Below, piece by piece: positions 22,630 to 34,884 of a DNA stretch of 64,000 nucleotides; positions within the stretch are counted from its first letter, which is position 1; every line of letters starts with the position of its first letter. The stretch comes from Rotaria sp. Silwood1. Its lineage: Eukaryota > Rotifera > Eurotatoria > Philodinida > Philodinidae. The position numbers were made by a program, and so were the translations under genes. Where the stretch lies: positions 85,330-149,329 of the forward strand of contig CAJNOP010000526.1 of NCBI GenBank assembly GCA_905250075.1, in the 5' to 3' direction. A model generated the notes under the pieces. That model saw only the letters and a program-made list of their open reading frames with translations, was not told the origin of the DNA and did not search any database.

Positions 22630-23086
22630 CTCAGATTTGTCAGTATTTTGGACTATTTTCATGTTTCGAGGAAAAAATCTATTATGAAGAGTAACTCGGA
22701 AGTGGCACATATTAGAGTTAAAAGGTAGATTATGAACGTCGGTGAATGTTAGTATATGATGCCATTGAGATATTGGATGTTAATATGGCGAAAGTCGATT
22801 TGGTAGTCTTTGGTCAAGTGTATATTTTTTCTTTTAGTCATAGAAAGTGGGTGTTAGTAAGCAGAACTAGCCGATGTGCCAGTGTTAGTGAAATTGTTTT
22901 TGAGCCTTCTTGTAATGCTGGATGTTTGAATTGTTAGCATAAACAAATAATAACCCGAAGATGTACGATCATAATACGAGAACACGCAGTACGCAAAGTA
23001 CGAAGAAATATGAAACGTACATTGGTGTATATAGAATTCGTATGCATTGACACGGATATTGAAATCAAGTACTTTTTTAGATAATT

Positions 23087-25098
23087 ATGACTACAGATCA
23101 TTCAACCTTTGAGGAATACGACGAGTCCCCAACTCCAGAGCATGTTATCATATGGCTCGATCAAGGAATTGGTAAACCTGATGAATACAAACATTTGAAG
23201 AAAGCTTTTAGCACTAACATCGATCCGCGTCAGGAACTGTGTACCATGCTGACTGACAAAGACTTCGATAATCTACTAGTGATGGATGCAGCCGTTTCTG
23301 TCCAATTCGAAGGTGTGCCCTGTCTACTAGAAGTATTCGAAAATGAAGAGGCTTGCCTTGAAGCGTTCGAACGTTGTCAGAAAAAACGAATCTTCTTCAT
23401 CACTTCCGGCACTATGGGTCGGACCTTTATTCCAAAAATTCTTCCAAAATATCAACAACAATTCACTAATCCAGTTACTAATGAACAGTACAATTACATC
23501 TACGTGTTCTGTCATAATATAGGATTACAGCTAAATTGGGCAATGAATTATTACGAGTACCTTCTGATGTTCAATTTCGATGCTGATCTTTTGGAACGTC
23601 TCACCCGCGATATTGCTGAGTATTTCGTGGCTCAAGGTAAACTATATCAAAACAAGAAAGACCTGAAAAACGCACTGCAACGTTTTGAATGGGCTAGAAC
23701 GCTGCACTATCAATATGAAAAAATGCAACAACATGGATGCAAAGATCGAAAAGAGATGGTTAAGGAAAATAATGTGGTCAAAGAGACCGAAGCGATTAGA
23801 TACATAACAAATTTGATCGAAGAAACAGAAGCGATGCTGAAAAAGAATTCTGAAGATGTAGAAAATGATACAAAACACCATGATCATGACAAAGATGGCC
23901 AGCCAGGTGAGTGATTGATTGCATCTCTCAAATCTAAATAAACAAATTTCTTTTTCTGAACATATATGGGAAGGGATAATTGAAATCACTATATAACTGC
24001 ATGTAGATTAGATTACTCGTAAGTACAATAGTGATGGGTAAAATCATCATAACGAGAAGGTAGGTTCAAGTGTAGACTTTTTCTTATAATACGCATTAAA
24101 ACATACGGAAAGCTATAGGTGTGAAGATACAAATGAAAACGGGAATAAAACTATTCATTTGTTCTACGATAGTGAATACTCGTTAGTCAGCGTGCTATTA
24201 CAACAAAATCTTCAAAAATATGAACAGGTATTTTAGATTTTTGATATTCATCTTCCATTATGTACCTTCACTAAAACATATGTGAAGCAAAAGTCTCATT
24301 TACTTTCACAACAATGTTGATTTTGTATAGCGAATCGCCCCATCATGAAGAGAATACAATGAGTACTTCAGCGTTTCCATGTGCCCACATGCATATATGC
24401 CCTTGATTTTTAATGATCAATGAATTCCCTTGTCATTAACAACTCATATGCAGATGACATTCGCTGTATCGAAAATTTTCATAGAAAGTCTAATACCAAA
24501 ACAGATGTAGCTTGACAACACTCGTTTGTACTTTCTAGAAGCTGTCCAGTTGTCGTCAAGTCAATCCCTTTCGAATAGTGATCCAGTTCTATTCAGCGAC
24601 AATGTAGACTTATCATCTTTCAAGCATGATATGATTGATATTATTGAAGTTATCATGTGTATCACTACTGATGAACTCAGAACCAGTTTAGACCGGCTGC
24701 CATCTAATCAACCGTTCTTAATCGTTTCACAGCAACCTCCATGTATCGACTTATTTCGACGACCTGAATGTATGGGATACTATTATTTTCCACCATCAGA
24801 AAAACTTGTTGGAGTTCAATTTCCACTTTCTGAAGGAGTGATTGAAATTGATTCTATCGAGGAACTCATCAAAGAACTATGTCATGAATTGGCTCAGCAT
24901 TATCGAAAAGAAGCGCTACGTGTTCGAAAGCAAGAACACGATACTATGAAAGCGAAAGACCTACTAGACAAATCAACGAAATATTACGAAATGCTCGAGA
25001 AAAGCTCAGCAAAAGCATTGAAACAGTATGAGACTCTATTGTTGCAACGACATGCGAATACTACCAAGGCAATGAACACCTCATCCGAGCTCTCTTAA
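23087..25098 (+). CDS. Receiver-like-domain protein of a bdelloid-type family, two exons
   Basis: Exon 1 is 23087-23906, ending CCAG at a GTGAGT donor. The intron is 23907-24538 (632 nt, acceptor TTTCTAG). Exon 2 is 24539-25098. The phase matches: G + AA makes a Glu codon. The product has about 459 residues. The first half reads EHVIIWLDQGIGKPDEYKHL ... CLEAFERCQKKRIFFITSGT ... YNYIYVFCHN, an alternating strand/helix order like a flavodoxin-fold receiver. It continues with LTRDIAEYFVAQGKLYQ and ALQRFEWARTLHYQYEK, then an acidic, His-rich tail. The second half repeats the plan more loosely (NQPFLIVSQQPPCIDLF ... YYYFPPSEKL) and ends in a coiled helix. Similar N-terminal modules precede ART-like and TPR domains in other genes of this kind. 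No phospho-acceptor logic or function is established. An unspliced form would end at 23914. Confidence 0.75.
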
Positions 25099-25742
25099 CT
25101 ATACTATTGACAATCATTTCTTTCTTTGATTTAATTCTTAAGTTTATATTTCTGCACTTTTTTGGATTCATATATACTGTATATGAGTCATGATTAACAG
25201 AAGGCATTTTTCTTATTTGATTGATGGAGGAACAAGCCTACTGTGGAAAAGTTTCGAAACTTTACATCTTAAAATGAAAATCTGGACTAACTCTGCAAAA
25301 ACTTTTTATGTATTTCTAACAAAGACTATTCCAGCATTGAAATTGAGTTTCATCATATGTTTTGAGTTTTGGTTTTAATTTCAGATCATCTTGAACTGAT
25401 ATTCGTCGACTTTATTACGTGAATAGAACGACGTGACTCGTTTCTTCCACTAGTACGGTAGGTTAATCGACTTTGTTCTTCTTCTAAGAAAATTCAGTTC
25501 ACTTCGAAAACTATACAAAATATTTCACTAATGAATAACTAACGAAGTTTTCCTCATCTTTTCTCTATTAGATCTATGCAAATATATTTCATAATCGTTT
25601 AAGTATGAAAAACAGCTTTTCTTTCCCAGTTCAGGTGCAATAAAATCAGCGATTTGTTTCTTTAAAACACATATAATTGTTTACTAGAAGAATGTGTGCA
25701 TTTTTTTACGTACGTCTGTTAGATATCTGAAAGATTTTCATT
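25099..25742. other. Intergenic
   Basis: Spacer between two genes on the same strand. A 62-codon frame at 25190 has no signature. Confidence 0.4.
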
Positions 25743-26321
25743 TTGGACATGCAACAACTTAGTACCACCACTTTTCCCGTGGGTCTGTTTGACAATGAGC
25801 CACGAGCATTGGTCTTTGATCCTAATGGGCGTGTTGTCGACCCTCAAACAAATCTACGTCCATATGGCGATATCACGAGTGTAGTCAGACCTCTCATTGG
25901 TTTTCTCACTCTGCTTGAAATGCCGAATCGCCAATTTCCGACAGCAGCTATAGTTGATCATCTGAACCAAAATAGTGTTGAGAACTTTCTTCAAGCGCAT
26001 CTACATCCAAATGCGATGGTTTTGTTTTATGTTTTGTTCTTTCCGAATGGTGAAAATTTGTCCACCCAATGGGCGAACAGGTATGGAGCACGATTAGTTG
26101 AATGTTACTCGCTGACAACTGAATTTTATTGGGATTTACGTACATTTTTATCCAAAGTAAATAATGAAAATATCAACTACTGTACTCGGGAGGCACGTAC
26201 GAATCGACGTGAGCAAAACAATGGTATGGCGTATCTTTACGAACACCAGCGACACAACCGGCTTCAACTTGAGCGAATATATAATGAACTATTGCAAGCG
26301 CATTGGGCAACGGACAGCTGA
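25743..26321 (+). CDS. Hypothetical protein, possibly related to the upstream receiver-like gene
   Basis: Intact 192-residue frame with balanced codon use. It reads ALVFDPNGRVVDPQTNL, MVLFYVLFFPNGEN, and YGARLVECYSLTTEFYWDL, followed by a basic helix ending LERIYNELLQAHW. The hydrophobic strand segments separated by helices resemble the receiver-like modules of the neighbouring gene, but no clear motif is shared. An AATAAA stands at about 26387. It lies 644 nt downstream in the same orientation, which would fit a tandem cluster. Function unknown. Confidence 0.6.
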   Translation: MDMQQLSTTTFPVGLFDNEPRALVFDPNGRVVDPQTNLRPYGDITSVVRPLIGFLTLLEMPNRQFPTAAIVDHLNQNSVENFLQAHLHPNAMVLFYVLFFPNGENLSTQWANRYGARLVECYSLTTEFYWDLRTFLSKVNNENINYCTREARTNRREQNNGMAYLYEHQRHNRLQLERIYNELLQAHWATDS

Positions 26322-26455
26322 CCACACATGCTTCAAACAAATTGCTGGTGATCTCTCAGCTACTTTTACTTTGAGAACATGGATAAAATAAAATTTAACT
26401 AGAATAAAATTGTTTTACACATTTGGTTCATTACACAATTAGTAATTTTATTAGT

Positions 26456-26572
26456 ATGTGGGTATAAGTGTTCTGGTGTGGGTGTAGATGTGGGTGCGAG
26501 TGGGGTATCATTCTGTTCGTCAAGAACACACCCACATCCACACCCTATACCTATATCTACCCCCACAACCAG
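26456..26572. repeat. Telomere-like inverted repeat, copy 9
   Basis: A long G arm (GTGTGGGTGTAGATGTGGGT) and a long C arm (ACACACCCACATCCACACCC, then ACCCCCACAA) surround a loop of about 20 nt. One of the best formed copies. Confidence 0.8.
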
Positions 26573-27425
26573 AAATCGTTATTTTTATTGAAGACTAAAA
26601 AATAGCACACCATATTTTTAATCTATACCTATTATTTTTATACAAATACGAAAATCAGTTGCACGAAAACGATTGACCATAACGTTGATTATATAATTCT
26701 GTTATTTTTCATTTGTAAGTACTACTATACATGGGAAAACTGATAAAAATTTAACGATTTAACAAAAATTGATTTTACCTTTTAGCTCCACAAGGCATCA
26801 GAAGGTGTTGTTAATGAAATTCTATGCGTATTTTCGTAGTTAAAAATGTAACAGTTTCTTTCGTCAATTACTTTCCTAAGTTTAAAATACGTATAGCAAG
26901 TTACAGAAATCTGCGAAAAATCTGACGAATAAAAACTGAAAACATAGGCAAAGGTATACTTATTATTGACAGCATCATTTTTTTTGTTTTCGCTCGTATC
27001 TGTACAGTGAGCGTTAAAAGTAGCATATGAAAAACTTAGAAATAGTCAAGAAATCAGGATTACATTTTGATGTCTTTCCATGTAGTTACATTTTATCCAA
27101 ATTTTGCTTTTAGGTCAGTATTTCTCTATAATTTTATCGGAACGACAAAATTGAACTAATGAAAATCCATGAAAATAAATTTAACACTACTTACTGGATT
27201 AGATCCATTTTGTCCCCGCATGGTCATTGATTTATCGCCATGTTGTGTCGCGAAAACCTAAGTACCAAGTATAATCAAGGTTACATTCAATATATCTACA
27301 TTTGCATTCACATCCTAGATTATAAATTATGAAACACAAGTAAAAAATGTTTATACTAAATCCTAGAGATAATCAAGATTACTGTATCCTCTTTGAAGTG
27401 ATACATATAATACTAATATAGCAGA
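26573..27425. other. Intergenic, nothing recognised
   Basis: AT-rich spacer without supported features. Confidence 0.5.
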
Positions 27426-27550
27426 TTGTGAGTGTGGCTGTGAGTGAGGATTTGGGTTTGTATGAGTCTGGGTTATAGTGTAGCTGTTCTTTTAATACCC
27501 ACACCCCATACCCTAATCCACAACTTACACTCACATTTACCCACACCCTT
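27426..27550. repeat. Telomere-like inverted repeat, copy 10
   Basis: A G-rich arm (GTGAGTGTGGCTGTGAGTG) is followed by a C-rich arm (ATACCCACACCCCATACCC and ACTCACATTTACCCACACC). Confidence 0.75.
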
Positions 27551-27665
27551 CTGCACTGTATAAGTAAAGTACACATAAACGCTTTCCCTATGTCTAGTGG
27601 CTTCCCATACAGTTGATCATATTGCGGCAAGAAAGAGCCGTGACACAAACGCTTTTGTGATTTTT

Positions 27666-27731
27666 GGGGTGTGGGTTATGGGTGAATGCATTGATATGAA
27701 TCTTTTTTTCCATGATTCACACTCACACCCA
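27666..27731. repeat. Telomere-like inverted repeat, copy 11
   Basis: GGGGTGTGGGTTATGGGTG is followed by GATTCACACTCACACCC after about 30 nt. Confidence 0.7.
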
Positions 27732-29059
27732 GTTCATCGACTATATAAATATGATGATCAGTATGTATTGTATATCTATCTCCATTCTTTTTAATATGAT
27801 GATCATATTTATGCATGTATATAACATTTAAAAATAGTTTCTTTTGCTTTAGTGACGCGTATCTTTCGATTGCACCGATTATAGTATATATCAGATCGCT
27901 CCGTCTTTTTGTTGAATGATTCTTTCATTACTTTTCTTTTCTTCCTTCTTTTGTACTTTTTTCCGACTGCAAATAGGAAAAACAATATCGAAGATGAAAA
28001 AGAGATAACGAATGATAAAAAATGATAAATCAATTGACATCTGTCCAATAAAATTCATTTTCAATAAAGTGTACACAGAGAGATTTGATTCTGTTCGATA
28101 TGTGATGATCCATATGATTTAAAAATAGAAAAATGTAGCATTGATTATTAATTATTAGTAGAGTATATCTATTATTATTATATTTCGAATGAAATAGATA
28201 TTTTTCGAAGATTTGATACACTGATTTGATTTCTTCACAAAAAGAAAATAAAGAAAAAGAATGAAAATGTTTTCGATGTTGTTGTTTACTTGACCTTGTC
28301 TTCGAAAAAATCTTAAAGTGAAAAGATGTTATTCGAAATATATGGTTGAGATTTTATTGAATAAATATTCTCATCTACTGAAGAATAAGAAGGATTTTTT
28401 CACTGAAATAACTATATCATAGACATATCCACAAAATTTTCTTTTACTAGAAAATTTTTTAAAATGAACAGAATAATATCGAAAATGATTGAAAAGTTAC
28501 TTTACTGACGAGAAAATTGAACATTCATCACAATAACTGAATAGAATAAGCTGATTTCTTTATTACTGATAAACAGAAATGTTTATCATTGATGTTGCTA
28601 TTTTTGAGTGTATATCATATTCAGATCTATTATCAGAGAACAATAGATTGGGGCCAATAATGAAAATTGATCGGTTTTCTAGCGATCTTCTAGTTTCTGC
28701 TTATCAAGAAGTTACACTTGGACAATCACGAATCTTTGTTGTCTTCAAGAAAAAATTACTTTGCTTTCTCGTTCGAAAAAAGTTTAAATTGATCCATCGG
28801 AATTCTCATCTCAATTCATCTCGAACTTATTCATTTTTATCTCTTGATATAGTATGTGGTCAATATTCGCCATCTATTAATAGTCATGTTTTCATCTTTG
28901 GCTATTTTCGTCCACGAGAACAATGATTTCTTTAGCAGCGGACGGGTTTTGTTTGCTTTAATCTTTTGTTCATTGTAATGCGGACGGCGAAAAAAGACAA
29001 TATGGCTCATATTTAAACAGTATCTCACATTCTAAGCATCTATCTTTCAATTTCGAATT
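27732..29059. other. Intergenic, one doubtful open frame
   Basis: The frame at 28579-28926 (115 codons) has normal composition but no signature and no clear splice context. It might be an orphan gene or chance. The rest is AT-rich spacer. Confidence 0.3.
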
Positions 29060-29668
29060 ATGGCAGAGGAGCTTTATGTTCGCTTCAAATTGTGTGATGG
29101 ATCAGTGCAAACAATTCTTGGTGTCATGCTCAAACCCTATCCTGATTCCTATCTCACTAAACTCGTCTTCAATCATGACTTCAAATCGACCAAAGATGAT
29201 CAAGGCTTCTTTTCGGTTGATGAAGAACCACAAATATTTGCTGCAATTCTTACATTCTACCGACATGGTCAACTTCTTCTACCTGATATTTTTGTCGGTA
29301 TTCGTGATTCGATCATTGACAAATACCTATTGCCTGTTGAAAAATCTTCACGCGCTCTTGATCCGCCTGAACCAAAAACAACGACCAATATCACACGTGT
29401 ACATCTTCGTGGAGCAACACGGGTATGGTCTGATTCATATTCGAGAGAACCCAGTACATCCCTATGCACCATAGTGGATCCAATGTGGACTGATTTGCCT
29501 GAATCACACATCAGTGATTTTCTTGTGTGCACATCAAACTTTAATGGCATTCAGTATGTGAAAAAAAGCTATTTGACTGTGATGAATTTTTTGGTTGCTA
29601 GAGGCTACGATATTGAACGATGGGACAAGAAGAACCAAGAAGTTGATTTGAAAAAAGTTAATACGTGA
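29060..29668 (+). CDS. KCTD-like protein with BTB/T1 domain
   Basis: Intact 202-residue frame starting at the ATG at 29060. Residues about 5-85 match the potassium-channel-tetramerisation (T1/BTB) fold: a first strand (LYVRFKLCDGSVQTIL), the YPDS motif in MLKPYPDSYLTKLVF, and the block EEPQIFAAILTFYRHGQLLLP. KCTD proteins are soluble oligomers that commonly link substrates to Cullin-3 ubiquitin ligases or bind G-protein beta-gamma. The usual LNVGG start is replaced by FKLCDG. The C-terminal half (about residues 95-200) has no recognised domain. An AATAAA at 29721 is about 50 nt after the stop. There are no channel-type membrane segments, so a Kv channel is excluded. Confidence 0.85.
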   Translation: MAEELYVRFKLCDGSVQTILGVMLKPYPDSYLTKLVFNHDFKSTKDDQGFFSVDEEPQIFAAILTFYRHGQLLLPDIFVGIRDSIIDKYLLPVEKSSRALDPPEPKTTTNITRVHLRGATRVWSDSYSREPSTSLCTIVDPMWTDLPESHISDFLVCTSNFNGIQYVKKSYLTVMNFLVARGYDIERWDKKNQEVDLKKVNT

Positions 29669-30563
29669 ACAACAAGTTGAACGTTCTTTTTTTTCTTTCT
29701 TTTTTCTCTTTCGTATTGTCAATAAATAAGATTGAATGAAGTATGCAAGAAATACTAAAAAATGCTTCTGTAACAATACCATTTCTGATATAAGCTTATG
29801 TGTAGAGTTCGGTCATCATTTGTCACCTTGTAAAATAATATGTGAAGACAAATTCGAAGACAGCATTCGTCTACTACCAGTTCATTTTGAATCTGTGTCA
29901 AATAGATGTTTTCTCTTCAACATGCTTAGCAACTACCTAGTATTATAAAAAACCTCGGAATATCATATAAAGAAAAAGTTAAAAAAAATACATTTTAGTA
30001 CTTTATCATATTTTTTACACTTTAAAAAGCACTATGTTCACTAGATAATCATTGCAATGTTTCGTGCATTATGCGCATATATAAGAAACACTTTTTTTCA
30101 ATCAACAAATAATAATTGAGTCACTGTTTAAAGAAAAAACCAAAGCTATAGAAAGAAAAGGTTTGATTAAACTTTTTAGTGCCCGAGAAAATTAAAATAA
30201 CTTATCAATTACTTCTAAGGAGTTGAGTTTCTTTATCAGTAGTAAACGGAGTCAGAAGTAAGCCCTCAATATACTGGAACAGAGACTTCGCAAACTAAAT
30301 CATTTCAGACTTTTTTCATCACTTGCTAGTACTCATCGAATGAACATAGTTTCCATGAAAAACAAAGATTTAGAACATGAAAAGTTTTCTTCGTTAACTG
30401 TTAACGTTTGTTGAAAATAAATCCAATATTGGAAATTATTTATCGATTGTATTTAGAATCAAACAGTCGTTGTCAACTTCAAAAATGTATATATGAGGCG
30501 TAAAAAAAGTTTCCGAACAGGTTTTATTAGAATTCAACAAAACACGTTACAATTATTAATATA
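29669..30563. other. Intergenic, nothing recognised
   Basis: AT-rich spacer downstream of the KCTD-like gene. Confidence 0.5.
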
Positions 30564-30603
30564 TGGGTGTGGGTATGGAGTTTAAGAAGATACACCCACA
30601 TTC
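30564..30603. repeat. Telomere-like inverted repeat, copy 12 (short)
   Basis: ATGGGTGTGGGTATGGAG is followed by ATACACCCACATT. Confidence 0.6.
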
Positions 30604-30872
30604 CTATTATTGATCTATCGGAGTCAGAATATAATGAACACAGAAGAGTATGAACTAATGAAATTCTCTAGTATACGGAAAATTCAATGGTATATGTCAA
30701 AGTACGTCAAGTGAAAGAATAGTATGCTGCGAAGTTTGATGAATAATTAAATTGATATGCGTTCTACGGCTTGATCTCTCATGAGACTGCAATGACAAGC
30801 TTTTGTAAAGCATCTATTAAGTACTGTTGATTACATGCTTCCGAACAACTTGATTTTTTTTTTAATTTTTAG

Positions 30873-31155
30873 TAAAAGAGAAATCCAATGATTATGAAAT
30901 AATTCTAGATGCATCGTCCAAATTTCGTGTCCATCGTTCTATATTTGTATTTGAATCAAAATGTAATTCAAAAGTAGATTCATCATCAATAATCATCCAT
31001 GTAGAAAATGAAGACATAAGTAAATATATATATCAGCAAGCATTGAGAATGTACAAAAATTAATAGAAGAACATGAATATGATTATTTAAATGATGAACT
31101 ACTAGAAAAACAATTAACAATAAATCAATGGAGGATTATTTTGATTATATAAGAA
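30873..31155 (+). pseudogene. BTB-like gene fragment
   Basis: After a T-rich tract ending in AG the frame reads NDYEIILDASSKFRVHRSIF and SSSIIIHVENEDIS, similar to the start of a BTB/POZ domain (strand, then KFxVHR). The frame then breaks, and a second short frame continues SASIENVQKLIEEHEYDYLN to a stop at about 31152. The internal region expected between these parts is missing. It may be a degenerate copy or an isolated exon pair. Confidence 0.4.
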
Positions 31156-34100
31156 AAAAAAACTTCAGTTAATTTTTCAATTAACTTTTTGATCTTTATA
31201 AAATTAAGAATTTCTCTTTTTTTACACTTACTAAACATGTTTCTTCTGATTCTGTAAGAGATATTGAAATACTATATTGATTGTACTGATTGAACATCTT
31301 TTTATGATAAAGTCGAGCATAAAATTAAATATATTTTGAATTAATCATCTGTTTTCTGTAAAGAATGAATACATCTCTGTTTAACTTGTAAAAATTTATT
31401 TATTTTCATAGATTTTTTTAAAAATTTATTCGAAATGAATAGAAAATACTCAAGTTAATCTCATGTAACTCAGAAGATTTTCTAAGGTTGAATATAAATT
31501 GAATTCATCAAAATTTTCATTATTAAAACGAAAACAAGTGAGATTGACATGAAGTTCGTTGAACTTATAGTTAATAAGTAACATAATTCAAAGAAAATTT
31601 CCATTCTTTACTGAGAGCAATTCGACAACTTCCTTCACATACAATATCACCTACTTATACGTACGATTTATTAATGCGAGATATGTTGTATTTTGATACA
31701 TGCAATTTTTAATTTTCGGTGTAGATGTATCATTCATATTGGTTGTATCACATATCGAACATATGCACAGTTCAAATTATTTATAAACGTTAATAAATCA
31801 AAAGGTAAAAGAATTTTTTTCGTTATCTAGTATCCTGTTTCAGAAAATTTTTCTTCCTTTCCTATAGCCTACCTAATATTTTTCTCATAATAAATAAGTT
31901 TACCGAACATTGTAAGCTAGAGTAGAATATGATTAGCCTGCAAGCTCATCTGTACTTTGTACTTTTCTCGAATTCCGGCTTTACTCTATATTGTACAGCG
32001 GGAATATAAATAAACAATTATCATACCAATGAAGACGTTTGATAGAGTACAAAGAGAAAAATAGTCATTGTAATAAATCTCATAATGATGAAGATACTAG
32101 TAATAGAAATTAAAGATATGGATTAAATCACCCAAAACGAGACATAACCATCGCCGATTTGATTTTGATTCTTTATGGTTATGACTTTTTGAGTGAATTC
32201 TTTTATCGTAAATATATGTAAACATATAGTGTCTTTCAGCTGAAGCCTCATTAAAGTTAATAAACTAATTTATTGATTAATTAAATTGTGATCAGTGAAT
32301 AGTTCACAAGCCGTATGACGCAAAAGTTCAAGAGTTTCAAAATAGAGTCCATGCTAAAGTCTTTATCTGTGGCGAAGTTTTCAGTAAAAGTCAACTCTTG
32401 AAAGTTACCTTCCAAAAATTGATTTTCCAGAAGTATGAAATTGTCCTAGAACGAAAACTTTCATTTTGATATCATCTAGAACAGAAACTGGTAAAGATAT
32501 CCAAAAGATGCAGCTTTTTAAGTAGAGTTCTGTGAGACAAACTTTTTCATGTTATTAATTTTAACTCGCTTAGTTATCATCATCAATATTCTTCTTTGTC
32601 TTGATGCATTACTCATGACTGAAGCCATCCACTCGTTCTTCACATCTAAAGATCATTTCAAAATGAGAAAAAGTGTCGAGGTCGTAAGGATATGGCGAGT
32701 ACTCATTCGAAATTCGTTTTTAAAAAACTCGATTATTAATGAAGTGATTCTAAAACGAATTCTTTGATATAATCTATGGCGCCAAATGTTTGGCACAACA
32801 TATTTAATCACTTAAAAACAATTGATTATGATTAGTGGCAGTTATTTAAAATAAGACTTATTTACTCTAGCCGAATATTAGTCGAGAATTTCCTTTTAAG
32901 CGAACAAGGAAACCTTTCCAAGTGTCAAATTCATTTTTCAGCGGAGAAGATGATTACTTAACCGCAGCTTTTTGTTAGAAAATATATTACAATTTCAATT
33001 TCTCAAAACAGAAGGTTCCAGAAAACCAAAATATTCTGAACGTTTTTATTATTCATGAGCATTCATTAAATGAACACAAAATAGTGCTTGAACAGAATAT
33101 TATGTCGATAAATTTTCTATTTTGATTGCAACTTATGCAATTGAAAATGCGAATCAGTGTGTTATAGCTCAGTCTTGTATATTATTTTGAATGTTTTTCT
33201 TGTTTTATATTGCATGATAGATTTTAACACTTTTGTATTATTTAAAGCAGTTTTTTAAACAGCAATTATTTAACTAATGTTGATATTCATAGAAACTACC
33301 CATTTAGCAAAAACAAATAGATGAGATTTCGCTTATTGTAATATGTCGTTCTAAAAAAAAATTGAGTGCTCTACCATAATGTTGAATTCAAGCTGTTCTA
33401 AAACACAATAATTGAGGACTCAGACAAAATCGTTATTCTGCTTTGTATCGAAACAATTTTACACTTTTTTCACAAAGTTTACTGATAGTTGTTTAGTATT
33501 ATTTCAGAAGAAAAATCTGAACATATGTTAGAAAATAAGGAAAATTTTTGTTTCTAATCAGGTGCCGTTTAGTGGCCCTAAAATGAGCGAATATTATGTA
33601 ACAAGACTTTCGCGCTAAGGGTTACTTTTCAATGTTATTTTTGAATTAAAAAATACAGCGTTGCTAATAAATGTTCAAATTAATTGAAAACAATTTGTTT
33701 TATAGTGTTTATTTGAATTAATGAATATCGAAGTTTTGTTTTTAACATGAGTCAGACATGTAGATTTCATCTCGAATGAATATGTATCTATTGAACAAGA
33801 ATTTTATTTCCATATATTAAGTATTTTCTTATATTTGCAAATTAGAATCAAGTCAATCATTTCGATAAAACATTTTTTTTCTCGTGAAGATCCACTAATG
33901 AATATTTTGGTTAATCAAGAATAAGTCGTATTTATTTTTGGAATATTTATTAATTTTATAGTATTGATTATTTTTAGTGATAAGCTTTTAATCGATGATT
34001 TCATTGAACTTTTCTTTTTATCATAAGAGATTTCATTTTGTTCATAGTGAATTTACGAAAAAGAATATAAACAAAATTCGTTTCATGATTGTTAATCAGA

Positions 34101-34884
34101 CGATATATGTTATTGATTAGGATTAATCTACTCCATCCTATGCTAAAATCCACACGAATTCTTTGTATAAGTTTACTTCACAATAATTAATAAATAAACT
34201 TCTCATTAAGAGTTTCTACAAATAGTGTTTCTACTAAAGCATTTTTACATCTATTTGAAACAAAGAATTCAGTTACATTGATAGTTTGTTTTTTTTTGAC
34301 AAGTACATTCGCGTCGATCACTGTCACCAAACACATCTTTCTATAATTAAGTCAATTATGATCTTGAATTTTTCCCTCATTATTATTGATTTAAACATTT
34401 CTAAAAGAAAATATTTGAATGAAAAATAAAAATAATTGAAAATCGTTAAGGACTCACAAACACTTGAGAAGAAAATAATGAGTGTTAGATTAAATCAAGA
34501 TTTTTGCGACTCTCCCATTTTCCTCGAGATCCTAGCGACCGAAAACAACAAGCGTCAGACAGCTCTTCCCGGCTTCCTTAGTAACGGAAAAAAGCACTAA
34601 ACGACGACAAAAAGATTCAGACTATTCTAAAAAATTTCGAAGGCTTATTGGAAAGGCGAATGTCTGATATACGTTTGTGTATATTCGAAACAGTTCGTCT
34701 TTTTATTTTTGCTCAGATAAAAATTATGACAGATAGTGATGTATTGATTTGCAACAGCTGTAATATAATCTGCATAAAAGTGTGTGGGCGTTGCTCATGT
34801 CTTCACGCACACCTACGTTTTTTCATCATCACTCAAGGTGGTAGAAATTATATTAGCGATTTATCTTGATAGTTAGAACTCTTA
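31156..34884. other. Long AT-rich gene-free spacer
   Basis: 3.7 kb with no supported gene or clear transposon. At about 32897-32945 there is a short segment resembling the sequence that abuts the GH3 pseudogene at 7190. Homopolymer A/T runs are frequent. Confidence 0.5.

Noticed and set aside
28579-28926. 115-codon frame with normal composition
   Set aside because: No recognisable domain and no splice evidence; kept only as a remark in the intergenic entry.
29060-29668. Voltage-gated potassium channel
   Set aside because: Only the T1/BTB-like domain is present; no membrane spans or pore motif follow.
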